Shown one piece after another: positions 46,406 to 55,494 of a stretch of 64,000 nt of DNA (its first letter is position 1; each line of letters begins with the position of its first letter). The notes beneath the pieces are model-generated. The model was given only the letters and a program-made list of their open reading frames with translations. It ran no database searches and was not told the origin of the DNA. Where the stretch lies: contig NZ_JACHYN010000007.1 in the NCBI RefSeq assembly GCF_014192915.1, positions 186,001 to 250,000 of the forward strand, written 5' to 3'. Origin of the DNA: Azospirillum sp. OGB3 (GTDB lineage: Bacteria; Pseudomonadota; Alphaproteobacteria; Azospirillales; Azospirillaceae). The translations under genes were made by a program, and so were the position numbers.

Positions 46406-47305
46406 TTATCCCCGCGTCACCAAACGGATGCCCAGCGCCACCGGCAGGATGCCCAGCAGGTCCCAGGGCTGCACCGCCTCGCCCAGCAGCGCCCAGCCGA
46501 ACAGCATGCCGAGCGGCGGCATCAGGAAGTGATAGGCGCTGGCCTCCGTGGCGCTCGTCCGCTGCAACAGGCGGAACCACAGCAGGTAGCCGCCGATCGA
46601 CACCACCAACGCCTGATAGACCAGCGACCCGGCGAAGCCGGCGGTCAGTCGGATCGACCCGGCGTCCTCCAGCAGCAGCCCCAGGGGCAACAGCGCCAGC
46701 CCCGCCGCCAGCACCTGCACCCCGGTCCCGGCGAGCAGCCCGGTCCGCGGCGCCAGCCGCTTGAAGAGCAGCGTCCCCGCCGACAGCGCCACCAGAGCGC
46801 CGACCGCGAGCGCGATGCCCAGCGGCGCGTCCGTCCCGCTGCCCAGCCGCCCGCGCACCACCAGCGCCACCCCAGCCACCCCCAGCGCCAGCCCCAGCGC
46901 CTTGCGCCGGGTCATCGCCTCGCCCAGCAGCAGGGCAGCCAGGGCCGCGGTCAGCACCGGGTTGGCACTGACGATCAGCGCCGTCAGGCCGGAGGACACG
47001 TGGGTCATGCCGCTGTAGCTCAGCCCCAGATAGAGCGCGTGGTTGAGCAGGCCGAGCAGCGCCAGCAGGCCGAGGGTCCGCCCGGCCATCCCCCGGTACT
47101 CGCCCCGCCACGCCGCGACGGCGGCAAGCAGCGACCCGGCGATCAGGAAGCGGAAAGCCAGCAGCAGCAGCGGCGGGCAGTCGGCCAGTCCGATCTTCCC
47201 GGCGGCGAAGGCCGAACTCCAGGCGAGGCAGAAGGGCACGACCAGCGCAAGCGGCGCCGCCCGCGGGCCGGTCAGGGGTAAGGGGTGCGTGGCGGCGGTC
47301 GTCAT
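46406..47305 (-). CDS. EamA/DMT family transporter
   Basis: This 299-residue protein has ten predicted membrane segments and the duplicated EamA domain (for example FRFLIAGSLLAAVAA and GLLNHALYLGLSYSGMTHVSSGL in the first half). It exports a metabolite such as an amino acid. ATG 47305 has GAGAGGA upstream. It is divergent from a LysR gene, probably its regulator, with palindromes between. Confidence 0.87.
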   Translation of the reverse strand: MTTAATHPLPLTGPRAAPLALVVPFCLAWSSAFAAGKIGLADCPPLLLLAFRFLIAGSLLAAVAAWRGEYRGMAGRTLGLLALLGLLNHALYLGLSYSGMTHVSSGLTALIVSANPVLTAALAALLLGEAMTRRKALGLALGVAGVALVVRGRLGSGTDAPLGIALAVGALVALSAGTLLFKRLAPRTGLLAGTGVQVLAAGLALLPLGLLLEDAGSIRLTAGFAGSLVYQALVVSIGGYLLWFRLLQRTSATEASAYHFLMPPLGMLFGWALLGEAVQPWDLLGILPVALGIRLVTRG

Positions 47306-47361
47306 GGCCGATCCTCTCCCATGCGGAAAGCTGTGCGTTGGAGAGAGGATGGCGCGGGGCC

Positions 47362-47390
47362 TTTCCATTTGGAAATTCGATGATATCATC
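47362..47390. promoter_or_regulatory. Palindromes between EamA and LysR genes
   Basis: TTTCCA-TT-TGGAAA (47362-47375) and GATGATATCATC (47379-47390) are perfect palindromes in the 104-base divergent gap. LysR proteins usually bind such dyads and control both directions. Confidence 0.5.
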
Positions 47391-47409
47391 CATCGCATTC
47401 GAAACCTGA

Positions 47410-48285
47410 ATGGTTGGTTCGATGCGCGAGATGGATCTCGGCCTGCTGCGCACCTTCGTCTCGGTGGTGGACGCCGGCGGCTTCACGCGGGCCGGCGAGC
47501 GGGTGCACAAGACGCAATCGACGGTCAGCCAGCAGATCCGCCGGCTGGAGGAACAGGTCGGCCTGCCGCTTCTCGACCGCAACAGCCGCGCCGTCGCGCT
47601 GACCGACGACGGCGAGCGGCTGCTCGGCTACGCCCGCCGGCTGCTGGCGTTGAACGACGAGGCGAACGCCGTGCTGTCCGGGCGCCCGGCGGCGGAGGTG
47701 GTGCGGCTCGGCGTGCCGGAGGATTACGCGGTGGAGCGGCTGCCCCGCCTGCTCGCCGACTTCGCGCGGGCGAACCGGCGGCTGCGGCTGGACGTGCGCT
47801 GCGACCTGTCGGTGCGGCTGCGCGCCGACGTGGAGTGCGGCGACCTCGACATCGCCCTGGTCAAGCAGGAACCCGGCCGCCCCGGCGCGCTGCGCGCGTG
47901 GCGGGAGCCGCTCTGCTGGGTCGGCCCGGCGGCGGAGGACCTGCACCGCGAGGACCCGCTGCCGCTGGTGCTGTTCCCGCAGGGCTGCGTCTACCGCAAC
48001 CGCGCGGTGCATGAGTTGGAGCGCGCCGGACGGCGCTGGCGGGTGGCCTATTCCAGCCCCAACCACGCCGGGGTGCGCGCCGCGGTGTCCGGGGGACTGG
48101 GCGTCAGTGTGCTTCCCCACAGCGCCCTGCCGCCCGGCGCGCGCTTCCTCGGCGTGGCGGACGGCCTGCCGTCCCTACCGGAGACGGAGCTGGCGCTGCT
48201 GATCGGAGGCGCGGCGCGGAGTGCGGGGGTGGAGATGGTCACCGCGCTGCTGACGGAGAGCCTTCCCGAACCGGTGTGGGCGTAG
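47410..48285 (+). CDS. LysR family transcriptional regulator
   Basis: This 291-residue protein has an N-terminal winged helix (LLRTFVSVVDAGGFTRAGERVHKTQSTVSQQIRRLEEQV) and a C-terminal effector-binding domain of the periplasmic-binding type. The true start may be MREMD (47422) or MDLGL (47431), as no clear ribosome site distinguishes them. It probably controls the divergent EamA exporter. Confidence 0.9.
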   Translation: MVGSMREMDLGLLRTFVSVVDAGGFTRAGERVHKTQSTVSQQIRRLEEQVGLPLLDRNSRAVALTDDGERLLGYARRLLALNDEANAVLSGRPAAEVVRLGVPEDYAVERLPRLLADFARANRRLRLDVRCDLSVRLRADVECGDLDIALVKQEPGRPGALRAWREPLCWVGPAAEDLHREDPLPLVLFPQGCVYRNRAVHELERAGRRWRVAYSSPNHAGVRAAVSGGLGVSVLPHSALPPGARFLGVADGLPSLPETELALLIGGAARSAGVEMVTALLTESLPEPVWA

Positions 48286-48421
48286 GGGGCACGTCGGGGC
48301 GGGCCAAGGACGGGCTACCCCTTTCGCGCACCCCAAAAAGGTCACGCCTCTCGCGGCGGTCGGATGGATGAAGACTCCGCTCCCGGATGTTCATTCGGAT
48401 GAGACGTATCCTGGAGCCATC

Positions 48422-48985
48422 ATGACGCACATCCGCTTCACCCCCAAATCCCTCGCCATCGCGCTGCTGGTCGGTGTGGCGGCCTTGGGCGCTGGAGCGT
48501 CCCCAGTCCTCGCCGATCCGCCGGACTGGGCGCCGGCCCACGGCTGGCGCGCCAAGCAGGAGCGCCATCACGAGCGCGACCGCCACGAGCGTGACCGCGA
48601 CCGGCACGAGCGGGCCCGCTATTACGAGCATGGCTACATCGACGGCGGTTACGGCGACGGGCGCGTGGTGATCGTCCGCCGCCCCCCGCCGGTGGTGGTC
48701 TACGAGGAGCCGCCGGTCGTGCATTACGCCCCGGCCCCCGTCTACATCGAGGAGCCGCCGCCGGTGATCGTCCAGCAGCGCCCGCGCATGGTCCGCGCCG
48801 CGCCGCAGGTGGTGGAGTGTGGGCCGCTCGACGGCGATCTGATCGGCGTGCTGGGCGGGGCTGCCGTCGGCGGGTTGGTCGGCTCGCAGTTCGGGCGCGG
48901 CGACGGCAAGCTGGCGGCGACCGCCGCCGGCACGCTGGGCGGCGCCATGCTGGGCGGCGCGATGACGCGCGGCGGCGGGTGCTAA
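48422..48985 (+). CDS. Exported glycine-zipper protein
   Basis: This 187-residue protein has a Sec signal peptide (to about residue 31, VLA-DPP). A charged His/Arg/Glu/Asp repeat (ERHHERDRHERDRDRHERAR) follows, then a Val/Pro/Tyr-rich segment, then a glycine zipper (LGGAAVGGLVGSQFGRGDGK, AGTLGGAMLGGAMTRGGGC). It is probably inserted in the outer membrane or periplasm; function unknown. GGAG precedes ATG 48422. It ends 13 bases from the convergent ispE. Confidence 0.75.
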   Translation: MTHIRFTPKSLAIALLVGVAALGAGASPVLADPPDWAPAHGWRAKQERHHERDRHERDRDRHERARYYEHGYIDGGYGDGRVVIVRRPPPVVVYEEPPVVHYAPAPVYIEEPPPVIVQQRPRMVRAAPQVVECGPLDGDLIGVLGGAAVGGLVGSQFGRGDGKLAATAAGTLGGAMLGGAMTRGGGC

Positions 48986-48998
48986 GCCCTTAAGGAGG

Positions 48999-50015
48999 TC
49001 AACCGACGCCCCAGCCGCCGGTGTCCGGGAAGGGGACCGGCGGCGCCGGGGCCGTCGCGGCCGCCGATGGCGCCGTCAGGCCCGTGGGCAGCGGCGGCGC
49101 GTCCGCCGGGGTCGGCAGCAGCCGGGCGGCCTTGGCCCACCAGCGCGGCTGCGCCGCCTGGATCGACCGGGCGGCGGCGGCGGCGCGTTCCGCATCGGCG
49201 TAGAGTCCGAAGCAGGTCGCCCCGCTGCCCGACAGGCGGGCCAGCAGGCAGCCCTCCGTGCCGTCCAGCGCCGCCAGCACCGCGGCGATCACCGGGGCGA
49301 CGGTCAGCGCCGGCTCGGTCAGGTCGTTGCGCCGTTCGCCGAGCAGCGCGGCCAGCGCCGCGGCGTCGGCGGGCGCTTCGGTGAAGCGGGCCGGGGCGGA
49401 GAAGGTCCCCCGGCGCGCCTTGAACACGGCGGGGGTCGGCACCGGCACGCCGGGGTTGACCAGCACCGCGAAGGTCTCCGGCAGGGCAGGCGCCTCCTCC
49501 AGCACCTCCCCCACGCCGCTGAAATAGCAGCTCCGCCCGGCGACGCAGACCGGCACGTCGGCGCCCAGCGACGCCGCGACCTCGTAGAGGCGCTGGTCGG
49601 CCACCGGCACGCCCCACAGCCGGGCCAGGGCGCGCAACGTCGCCGCCGCGTCCGCCGAGCCCCCGCCGATCCCGGAAGCGATGGGAAGCATTTTCTCCAG
49701 CCCGATCATCGCGTCGGCCTCGCGCCCCAGCCGGGCGGCCAGCGCGTAAGCGGCGCGGATGACGAGGTTTTGCGCCGGATTCTCACCCATCAGCGCCGGA
49801 CCGAAGGGGCCGGAGATGGCCAGCCTCGGCCCGACCGGCGGCAGGTCGGCCCCGCGCAGGGCGATCCGCGCCACGCCCGGCTGCACCGTCACCCGGTCCG
49901 CCACCTCGGCGAAGGCGACGAGGCTGTCCAGCTCGTGATAGCCGTCGTCCCGGCGGCCAACCACATGCAGATAGAGGTTCAGCTTGGCCGGCGCGGCTTC
50001 GGCAATGGCGCTCAT
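48999..50015 (-). CDS. ispE: 4-diphosphocytidyl-2-C-methyl-D-erythritol kinase
   Basis: This 338-residue GHMP kinase of the MEP isoprenoid pathway phosphorylates CDP-ME in the cytosol. Visible are the N-terminal AKLNLYLHVVGRRDDGYHELDSLV, the ATP loop LPIASGIGGGSADAAATLRA (about residues 109-128) and the C-terminal SGSGATCFGLY. It is about 45 residues longer than typical, with an Ala/Pro-rich tail after the fold. It is divergent from the tyrS leader region. Confidence 0.93.
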   Translation of the reverse strand: MSAIAEAAPAKLNLYLHVVGRRDDGYHELDSLVAFAEVADRVTVQPGVARIALRGADLPPVGPRLAISGPFGPALMGENPAQNLVIRAAYALAARLGREADAMIGLEKMLPIASGIGGGSADAAATLRALARLWGVPVADQRLYEVAASLGADVPVCVAGRSCYFSGVGEVLEEAPALPETFAVLVNPGVPVPTPAVFKARRGTFSAPARFTEAPADAAALAALLGERRNDLTEPALTVAPVIAAVLAALDGTEGCLLARLSGSGATCFGLYADAERAAAAARSIQAAQPRWWAKAARLLPTPADAPPLPTGLTAPSAAATAPAPPVPFPDTGGWGVG

Positions 50016-50152
50016 GGTCGGGTCCCCGCAAACGAAAAGCCCTTCCTCCCGAAAGGGGGAGGACGGGCTTTATGCGGCATGGCCGCGGCGAGCGCCAGAC
50101 CCCACATGCCCGGCCATCGGACAAAGGGTCGGCACCGGCGCGTCATCCACCC

Positions 50153-50181
50153 TTGACGCCTCGCCCCCGCGCGCCTAGCTT
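50153..50181 (+). promoter_or_regulatory. Promoter of the tyrS leader transcript
   Basis: TTGACG (50153-50158) and TAGCTT (50176-50181) are separated by exactly 17 bases. Transcription would begin at or near 50188-50189, coinciding with the ATG of the leader peptide, so the transcript would be leaderless. Confidence 0.6.
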
Positions 50182-50188
50182 TCCGGCC

Positions 50189-50239
50189 ATGACGACGCGC
50201 ACGCACCATTCCAGCCGCTATTATCCGCTGCTCCCATAG
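50189..50239 (+). CDS. Candidate tyrosine leader peptide of tyrS
   Basis: The 16-residue reading frame MTTRTHHSSRYYPLLP has two adjacent tyrosine codons (TAT TAT at 50219-50224) near its end, as in amino-acid attenuator leaders. It has no Shine-Dalgarno, but its ATG would be the 5-prime end of the transcript, as in leaderless trpL genes of alphaproteobacteria. It stops 109 bases before tyrS, followed by two stable stems. Its function is an inference from position, codons and RNA structure. Confidence 0.6.
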   Translation: MTTRTHHSSRYYPLLP

Positions 50240-50270
50240 GGCGGCGCGTTCAGTCTTGACCATATGAACC

Positions 50271-50293
50271 ATGCCGCCGCGGACCGGCGGCAT
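50271..50293 (+). promoter_or_regulatory. Attenuator-like stem 1 in the tyrS leader
   Basis: ATGCCGCCG (50271-50279) pairs with CGGCGGCAT (50285-50293) around a 5-base loop. GGGCGGCG just after the leader peptide stop (about 50239-50246) can compete for the same CCGCCGC strand, giving mutually exclusive structures. There is no T run, so it may act as a pause or translational switch rather than a classical terminator. Confidence 0.5.
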
Positions 50294-50307
50294 GTGCTTC
50301 GACAGAT

Positions 50308-50342
50308 GATCTCCGGGACGCGGCCCTTCCCTTCCGGAGATC
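50308..50342 (+). promoter_or_regulatory. Stem sequestering the tyrS ribosome binding site
   Basis: GATCTCCGG (50308-50316) pairs perfectly with CCGGAGATC (50334-50342). The right arm contains GGAG (50336-50339), the Shine-Dalgarno of tyrS at 50349. When formed it would hide the site and reduce tyrS translation. Confidence 0.6.
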
Positions 50343-50348
50343 CGCACC

Positions 50349-51635
50349 ATGGCGCCCCCCACCGCTTCCAGCCCCTTCCAGTCCGACTTCCTGCGCGTGC
50401 TCGACGAGCGCGGCTTCCTGCACCAGGGCAGCGACCTGTCGGGCCTCGACGCCCTGCTGCGCCAGGGGCCGGTCGGCGCCTACATCGGCTTCGACGCCAC
50501 GGCGGACAGCCTGCATGTCGGGCATCTCGTGTCGATCATGGTGCTGCGCTGGTTCCAGAGGACCGGCAACCGGCCCGTCGTGCTGATCGGCGGCGGCACC
50601 ACGCGCATCGGCGACCCCAGCTTCCGCGACACCAGCCGCCCCATGCTGGACGACGCGCAGATCGCCGCCAACATGGCCGGCATCGGCCGGGCCTTCGCCC
50701 AATACCTGTCCTTCGGCGAGGACGCGACCGGAGCGGTGATGGTCGACAACGCCGACTGGCTGGACGCGCTGCGCTACATCCCGATGCTGCGCGACATCGG
50801 CCGCCACTTCACCGTCAACCGGATGCTAAGCTTCGATTCCGTCAAGCTGCGGCTCGACCGCGAGCAGCCGCTGACCTTCCTGGAGTTCAACTACATGATC
50901 CTCCAGGCCTTCGATTTCCTGGAGCTGTCGCGCCGCCACGGCTGCCGGCTGCAGATGGGCGGGTCGGACCAGTGGGGCAACATCATCAACGGGATCGAGC
51001 TGGCCCGCCGCGTCGACGGGACGGAGCTGTTCGGCCTGACCACGCCGCTGCTGACCACCGCGTCGGGCGCCAAGATGGGCAAGACGGCGGCGGGGGCGGT
51101 GTGGCTGAACGCCGACCGGCGCAGCCCGCACGATTTCTGGCAGTTCTGGCGCAACACTGAGGACGCCGACGTCGGCCGCTTCCTGCGCCTGTTCACCGAG
51201 CTGCCGCTGGACGAGATCGCCCGGCTGGAGGCGCTCCGGGGATCGGAGATCAACGAGGCCAAGAAGATCCTCGCCCATGAGGCGACGGCCCTCTGCCACG
51301 GGGCGGAGGAGGCCGCCGAAGCCGGGGAGACCGCCCGCCGGGTCTTCGAGGAGGCCGCTGCCGGCAATGGCCTGCCGACGGTGGAGGCGACCCGCGCCGA
51401 CCTCGCCGCCGGCGTCCGGCTTGCCGACCTGCTGGCCGCAACCGGGCTCGCCGAGTCCAAGGGGGCGGCGCGGCGGCTGATCCGCGACGGCGGGGCGCGG
51501 GTGAACGGCACTCCCGTCACCGACGATGCGGCGCTGCTGACCCTGGCCGATCTCGACGGTGCAAACCCGGACGGCGAGGGTCAGGTCCGCCTGTCCGCCG
51601 GCCGCAAGCGCCACGCGCTGGTCCGGGTGCGGTGA
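50349..51635 (+). CDS. tyrS: Tyrosyl-tRNA synthetase
   Basis: This 428-residue class I synthetase charges tRNA-Tyr. HIGH-type motif HVGH lies in [12 protein letters not shown] (about residue 56), and the KMSKS-type motif is AKMGKT (about 240). The tyrosine pocket residues appear in [17 protein letters not shown]-terminal S4 domain has [19 protein letters not shown]. Start ATG 50349 with GGAG at good spacing. Leader peptide and alternative stems lie upstream. Confidence 0.97.
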   Translation: MAPPTASSPFQSDFLRVLDERGFLHQGSDLSGLDALLRQGPVGAYIGFDATADSLHVGHLVSIMVLRWFQRTGNRPVVLIGGGTTRIGDPSFRDTSRPMLDDAQIAANMAGIGRAFAQYLSFGEDATGAVMVDNADWLDALRYIPMLRDIGRHFTVNRMLSFDSVKLRLDREQPLTFLEFNYMILQAFDFLELSRRHGCRLQMGGSDQWGNIINGIELARRVDGTELFGLTTPLLTTASGAKMGKTAAGAVWLNADRRSPHDFWQFWRNTEDADVGRFLRLFTELPLDEIARLEALRGSEINEAKKILAHEATALCHGAEEAAEAGETARRVFEEAAAGNGLPTVEATRADLAAGVRLADLLAATGLAESKGAARRLIRDGGARVNGTPVTDDAALLTLADLDGANPDGEGQVRLSAGRKRHALVRVR

Positions 51636-51640
51636 GCCGA

Positions 51641-51679
51641 GCCGAAGCCGGGGTGGCCTCAACGCTTCCCGGCTTCGGC
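51641..51679. terminator. Convergent hairpin between tyrS and hybrid kinase gene
   Basis: GCCGAAGCCGGG (51641-51652) pairs with CCCGGCTTCGGC (51668-51679), a 12-bp stem. The right arm overlaps the last codons of the kinase. It may terminate tyrS transcription; no T run. Confidence 0.5.
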
Positions 51680-54574
51680 CACCACCTGCTTCAGATGATG
51701 GGACGACACCGGCTTGTGCAGGATGGCGAAGCCGCTGCGCTGGGCCTCGACGATGCGTTCGGGGGCGGTGTCGCCGGTCAGGATGATGCTGGGGATCGCC
51801 GCCCGGCAATGGGCGTGGATGGCGCGCAGCGCCTCCGGCCCGGTCTTGCCGTTGCGCAGCCGGTAGTCGGCCAGGATGACGTCCGGCCGCCGCCCGGCCC
51901 CGTCGAGCAGGCGGATCGCCTCGTCCCCCGCGGTGGCGGCGATGACCTCGTAGCCCCAGCCCTCCAGCATGGCGCGCAGCCCCATCAGGATGATCACCTC
52001 GTCGTCGATGATCAGGACGAGCCGGCTCCCGCCGCCCTCCGTCCGGCCGACCGCGGGGACGGTCATCACGGGACGGGGCGGATCGGCGGCGGGCACGGTG
52101 ACCAGGAAGGTCGACCCCCTGCCCGGACGCGACCGCAGCGCCACGGAATGGCCGAGCAGAGCGCACAGCCGCCGCACGATGGCGAGTCCGAGACCCAGCC
52201 CCTTCTCGCGGTCGCGCTCCGGGTTGCCGAGCTGGGTGAACTCCTCAAAGATGTCCTCCTGGCGGTCCGGCGGGATGCCGGTGCCGCTGTCGCACACGGC
52301 GATGTGGAAACGGTGGCGCGACCGCCGCACGCCCAGCAGCACCCCGCCCCGCCCGGTGTAGCGCAGCGCGTTGTCCAGCAGGTTGCGAACGACCCGCTCC
52401 AGCAGCATGGGGTCGCTGCGCGCGTGCAGCGTGGTCGGGACGACGCGCAGGGTCAGGCCGCGCCGCGCCGCCTCCGCCGCGTATTCGGCGGCGAGGCGCT
52501 CGAAGAGGGGCTGGACGGCCACGGTCGCGGTCACCGGCTCGACCACCCCGGCGTCGAGCTTGGAGATGTCGAGCAAGCCGTCAAGCAGGCGCTTCAGCGC
52601 CTCCAGCGCCTGCTGCATGGTCTTCAGCGTATCGTGGCCCGGACCGCCCTGTGTCTGCTCGCCCAGCGCGGAGGTGAGGAAGAACAGCGATTGCACCGGC
52701 TGGCGCAGGTCGTGGCTGGCCGCGGCGAGGAAGCGCGACTTCGCGCGGTTGGCCCGCTCCGCCTGGTCCTTGGCGCGGCGCAGCGCCGATTCGGTGCGCT
52801 TGCGCTCGGTGATGTCGCGCAGGATTGCCGTGAAGAAGCGGTCGCCGCCGTCGCTCCAGGCCGACAGCGACAGCTCCAGCGGCACCGCCAGCCCGTCGCG
52901 GCGGCGCCCTTCGACCTCGCGGGCGACGCCGTCGGCCAGCCGGTCCGAGCTGAGGGGCTCCGAAATGAGGCCGCCGGGGATCAGCCGGCGCACGTCCGTC
53001 CCCACCGCGTCGGCCGGGCCATGGCCGAAGATGCGCTCCGCGCCGCGGTTGTAGGTGTGCACCGTGCCCTTGGCGTCGACCAGCAGGATCGCGTCGGCGG
53101 CGGTTTCCAGCAGGGAGCGGTGGCGCTCCACGGCCCGCCGGATCGCCCGTTCGTCCTCCTTGCGGCGGGTCACGTCCTGGGCGTAAACGGCCAGCCGGTC
53201 GCCGGTGGCGAACAGGCGCAGGGCGTACCAGTCGCCGCCGCCCCGTTCCTCGCCGCCGGCCAACCGGATTTCGAATTCCTCCGGCTCCCCCCGGTCCAGA
53301 GCGTCGCGGAAGCGCGCGGTGAAGGGCTCGGCCACGCCGGGTGGCAGCAGGGCCACGAAGACATGGCCCACGAGGTCCCCGCCGTCGCCGAACAGGCGCG
53401 CCGCCTTCTCGTTGGCGAAGGTCACCCGCCCCTCATGGTCCAGTTCCACCACCGAGTCGGTGGAGGCGGCGAGAATCGCGGCCATGCGGTGTTCGGCGGC
53501 GTGGGCGGCGTCGCGGGCCAGTTCCCGCGCCTGAAGCTCCTGCGCCATGGAGTCGAAGGCGCGGCCCAAGGCACCGATCTCCGAGCGGTCGCCCGGCCGT
53601 CCGATCCGCGCGTTGCGGTCCCCGGCGCTCCAGCGCTCCACCACCCGCTTCAGCCGGGCCACCGGGCGCAGCACGAACAGGCGCGCGCCGATCCAGGCCG
53701 CGATGAGGGACAGCGCCGCCGCCAGCGCCAGCAGGTAGGCGCTCCGCTCGGCCGCGGCGGTGACGGGGCGCAGCGCCTCCGTCCGGTCCAGCCCGACCGC
53801 CAGGAACAGCTCGCGGACCTTCTGGTCGACTGGGGCGTAGGCGAGGATGCGCGGCTCGCCATCCAGCCCGGCGACCTCCGCCACCCCGTCGGACGGCGCG
53901 CGCAGCAGGGCCATCAGCGGTTCGGGCAGCGGCTTGCCCACCCGCTGCTCGTCGGTCCCGGGGAACCGGCCCAGCACGGTGCCGTTGCGGTCGGCGAGCA
54001 CCAGCATGGCGTTCGGCGGCAGCGGCTTTTCCGCCAGATACTCGCGCAGCCATCCGGCGTCGAGCGCGATGGACACCACCCCCGCCATGCGGCCCGCCCC
54101 GTCGGTGTAGGGCGCCGCGAAGGGCAGCACGGGGCGCCCGTCCAACCGCCGCACCGCGTAGTCGCCGACGACGAAGCCCTGCCCGTAGAGCGCCATGCGG
54201 ATGTGCGGCAGGGCCGCCACCATCAGGCCGTTCAGCTTGGCGTCGCTGGCGCAGCGGACCGAGCCGTCGAGATCGGTCAGGGCGATGCCCTTCACCCGCG
54301 GCAGCCGGCCGCGCAGGCGGTTCAGGGTGGAGGAGCATTGCTGCGGATCGACGGCGAGCCGCGGCGCCATCTCGGCCACCGTCACCAGCACGCCGCGCAT
54401 GCCCTCTACGACCCTCTGCTGCTCGTCCTGGATCAGGGTCAGAAGGCGGCGGGCCTCCGCCTCGGCCTGCCGCTCACCCGCCTCGATGGCGGTCAGGCTG
54501 TTGTGGGCCAGGATGCCGATGGCCGGCAGGCTGGCGAGGAGAACAAGCAGGACAAGGCGTGTGAGAATGCTCAT
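51659..54574 (-). CDS. Hybrid sensor histidine kinase / response regulator
   Basis: This 971-residue membrane kinase has a first membrane segment (ILTRLVLLVLLASLPAIGILA), a periplasmic sensor (dCache-like, about 30-270) and a second segment (LLALAAALSLIAAWIGARLF). Then come HAMP, two PAS domains, HisKA with phosphohistidine in AAASHDLRQPVQSL (about 620), and HATPase (NLLDNALRYTGRGG, CDSGTGI, KGLGLGLAIV). A C-terminal receiver has phospho-Asp in VILADYRLRNG (about 900). No partner regulator is adjacent. The ATG at 54574 starts the membrane anchor; its ribosome site is weak. Confidence 0.9.
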   Translation of the reverse strand: MSILTRLVLLVLLASLPAIGILAHNSLTAIEAGERQAEAEARRLLTLIQDEQQRVVEGMRGVLVTVAEMAPRLAVDPQQCSSTLNRLRGRLPRVKGIALTDLDGSVRCASDAKLNGLMVAALPHIRMALYGQGFVVGDYAVRRLDGRPVLPFAAPYTDGAGRMAGVVSIALDAGWLREYLAEKPLPPNAMLVLADRNGTVLGRFPGTDEQRVGKPLPEPLMALLRAPSDGVAEVAGLDGEPRILAYAPVDQKVRELFLAVGLDRTEALRPVTAAAERSAYLLALAAALSLIAAWIGARLFVLRPVARLKRVVERWSAGDRNARIGRPGDRSEIGALGRAFDSMAQELQARELARDAAHAAEHRMAAILAASTDSVVELDHEGRVTFANEKAARLFGDGGDLVGHVFVALLPPGVAEPFTARFRDALDRGEPEEFEIRLAGGEERGGGDWYALRLFATGDRLAVYAQDVTRRKEDERAIRRAVERHRSLLETAADAILLVDAKGTVHTYNRGAERIFGHGPADAVGTDVRRLIPGGLISEPLSSDRLADGVAREVEGRRRDGLAVPLELSLSAWSDGGDRFFTAILRDITERKRTESALRRAKDQAERANRAKSRFLAAASHDLRQPVQSLFFLTSALGEQTQGGPGHDTLKTMQQALEALKRLLDGLLDISKLDAGVVEPVTATVAVQPLFERLAAEYAAEAARRGLTLRVVPTTLHARSDPMLLERVVRNLLDNALRYTGRGGVLLGVRRSRHRFHIAVCDSGTGIPPDRQEDIFEEFTQLGNPERDREKGLGLGLAIVRRLCALLGHSVALRSRPGRGSTFLVTVPAADPPRPVMTVPAVGRTEGGGSRLVLIIDDEVIILMGLRAMLEGWGYEVIAATAGDEAIRLLDGAGRRPDVILADYRLRNGKTGPEALRAIHAHCRAAIPSIILTGDTAPERIVEAQRSGFAILHKPVSSHHLKQVVAEAGKR

Positions 54575-54829
54575 CGGCGGCCCGGGAACAGCACGGCGGA
54601 AGGGAACGGCACAACCCTGCACTTCCCAAGGGACGGGACGGCACCCCGGGTCCGATGCACGCCGTCGTATTCGCGGCAGCGGTGTCCCGCTACCTCGCCG
54701 GCCACATCCTTACCTTGCGTTTACCAAAAGGAGGGGCTGCGCTCAACCGACTATTTCGCATACGAATTATAGCGGCGCCGGAGGAACGGGTCACCGATGC
54801 CCCGGCGCCGCGGGATTTTCCACCGGTTC

Positions 54830-55414
54830 TCAGGCGGATTCGGCGATGACCTCGACGCGGCCGTCGAGCGCCATCAGCAACAGCTCCACCTCAAGGTCGG
54901 GGTGCCGCTCCTTGATCCCGGCGCCCAGCGCGCGGAGTTGCTCGGCGTGGATGGCGGTTTCCCTCTCCGGGTCCGCCGCGACGTCCGTCTTCAGGAAGAC
55001 GCGGTAGGCGCCGCAGTCGCGATGGTCCATGACCATCACGCGCCTGATCCGGTGCAGTTGCTTGGCAACCGCCACATGGTCCCAGAAGGCCTCGCCCCAT
55101 GCCTTTTTCTGGTCGGTCAAGGCGCCCAGCGACGCGCCGGCCAGGATCACATGGTCGTAGCGGTTGGTCAGCCCGCGCCCGTCCATGTAGCGGCCGATGT
55201 CGTCGATCAGCCGGTAATCCATGCAGGAGAGCAGAAGCGCGTCCACCTCGCCGCCGGGCTGGGCGGCGCGGGCGCCGCCGGAGGTCAGGGGCGCCATCAG
55301 CGCAGCCCCGGCGCCCAGCGTGGCGATTTTCAGAAAGGTCCGGCGCGAGTCGTGCCGAAGGCCGCCGCAACAGGTCGAGCCGAAGTCAATTCCGGTGCTG
55401 TGTCGGTACTGCAT
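54830..55414 (-). CDS. Tat-exported beta-carbonic-anhydrase-like protein
   Basis: In this 194-residue protein, residues about 23-50 carry a twin-arginine-type signal (SRRTFLKIATLGAGAAL). The mature part has the beta-carbonic-anhydrase zinc motif pattern Cys-x-Asp-x-Arg in LLLSCMDYRLIDD and His-x-x-Cys in HRDCGAYRVF. It would hydrate CO2 in the periplasm or act on another carbonyl substrate. GGAG precedes ATG 55414. It is shorter than classical beta enzymes. Confidence 0.75.
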   Translation of the reverse strand: MQYRHSTGIDFGSTCCGGLRHDSRRTFLKIATLGAGAALMAPLTSGGARAAQPGGEVDALLLSCMDYRLIDDIGRYMDGRGLTNRYDHVILAGASLGALTDQKKAWGEAFWDHVAVAKQLHRIRRVMVMDHRDCGAYRVFLKTDVAADPERETAIHAEQLRALGAGIKERHPDLEVELLLMALDGRVEVIAESA

Positions 55415-55494
55415 GAGGTCTCCACGTCGCTGAGGTTTCGTGGGGCCGAACGCCCGCGGAAACCGCATTACCTCACCGCTTCCGAGACAGCATT

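Noticed and set aside
50189..50349. T-box riboswitch upstream of tyrS
   Set aside because: No T-box sequence (AGGGTGGNACCGCG-like) or specifier stem is present; T-boxes are largely confined to Gram-positive groups. The leader peptide model fits better.
54655..54849. 64-codon plus-strand frame between hybrid kinase and carbonic-anhydrase-like genes
   Set aside because: No ribosome site before the ATG, and it overlaps the 3-prime end of the carbonic-anhydrase-like gene; no similarity recognised.
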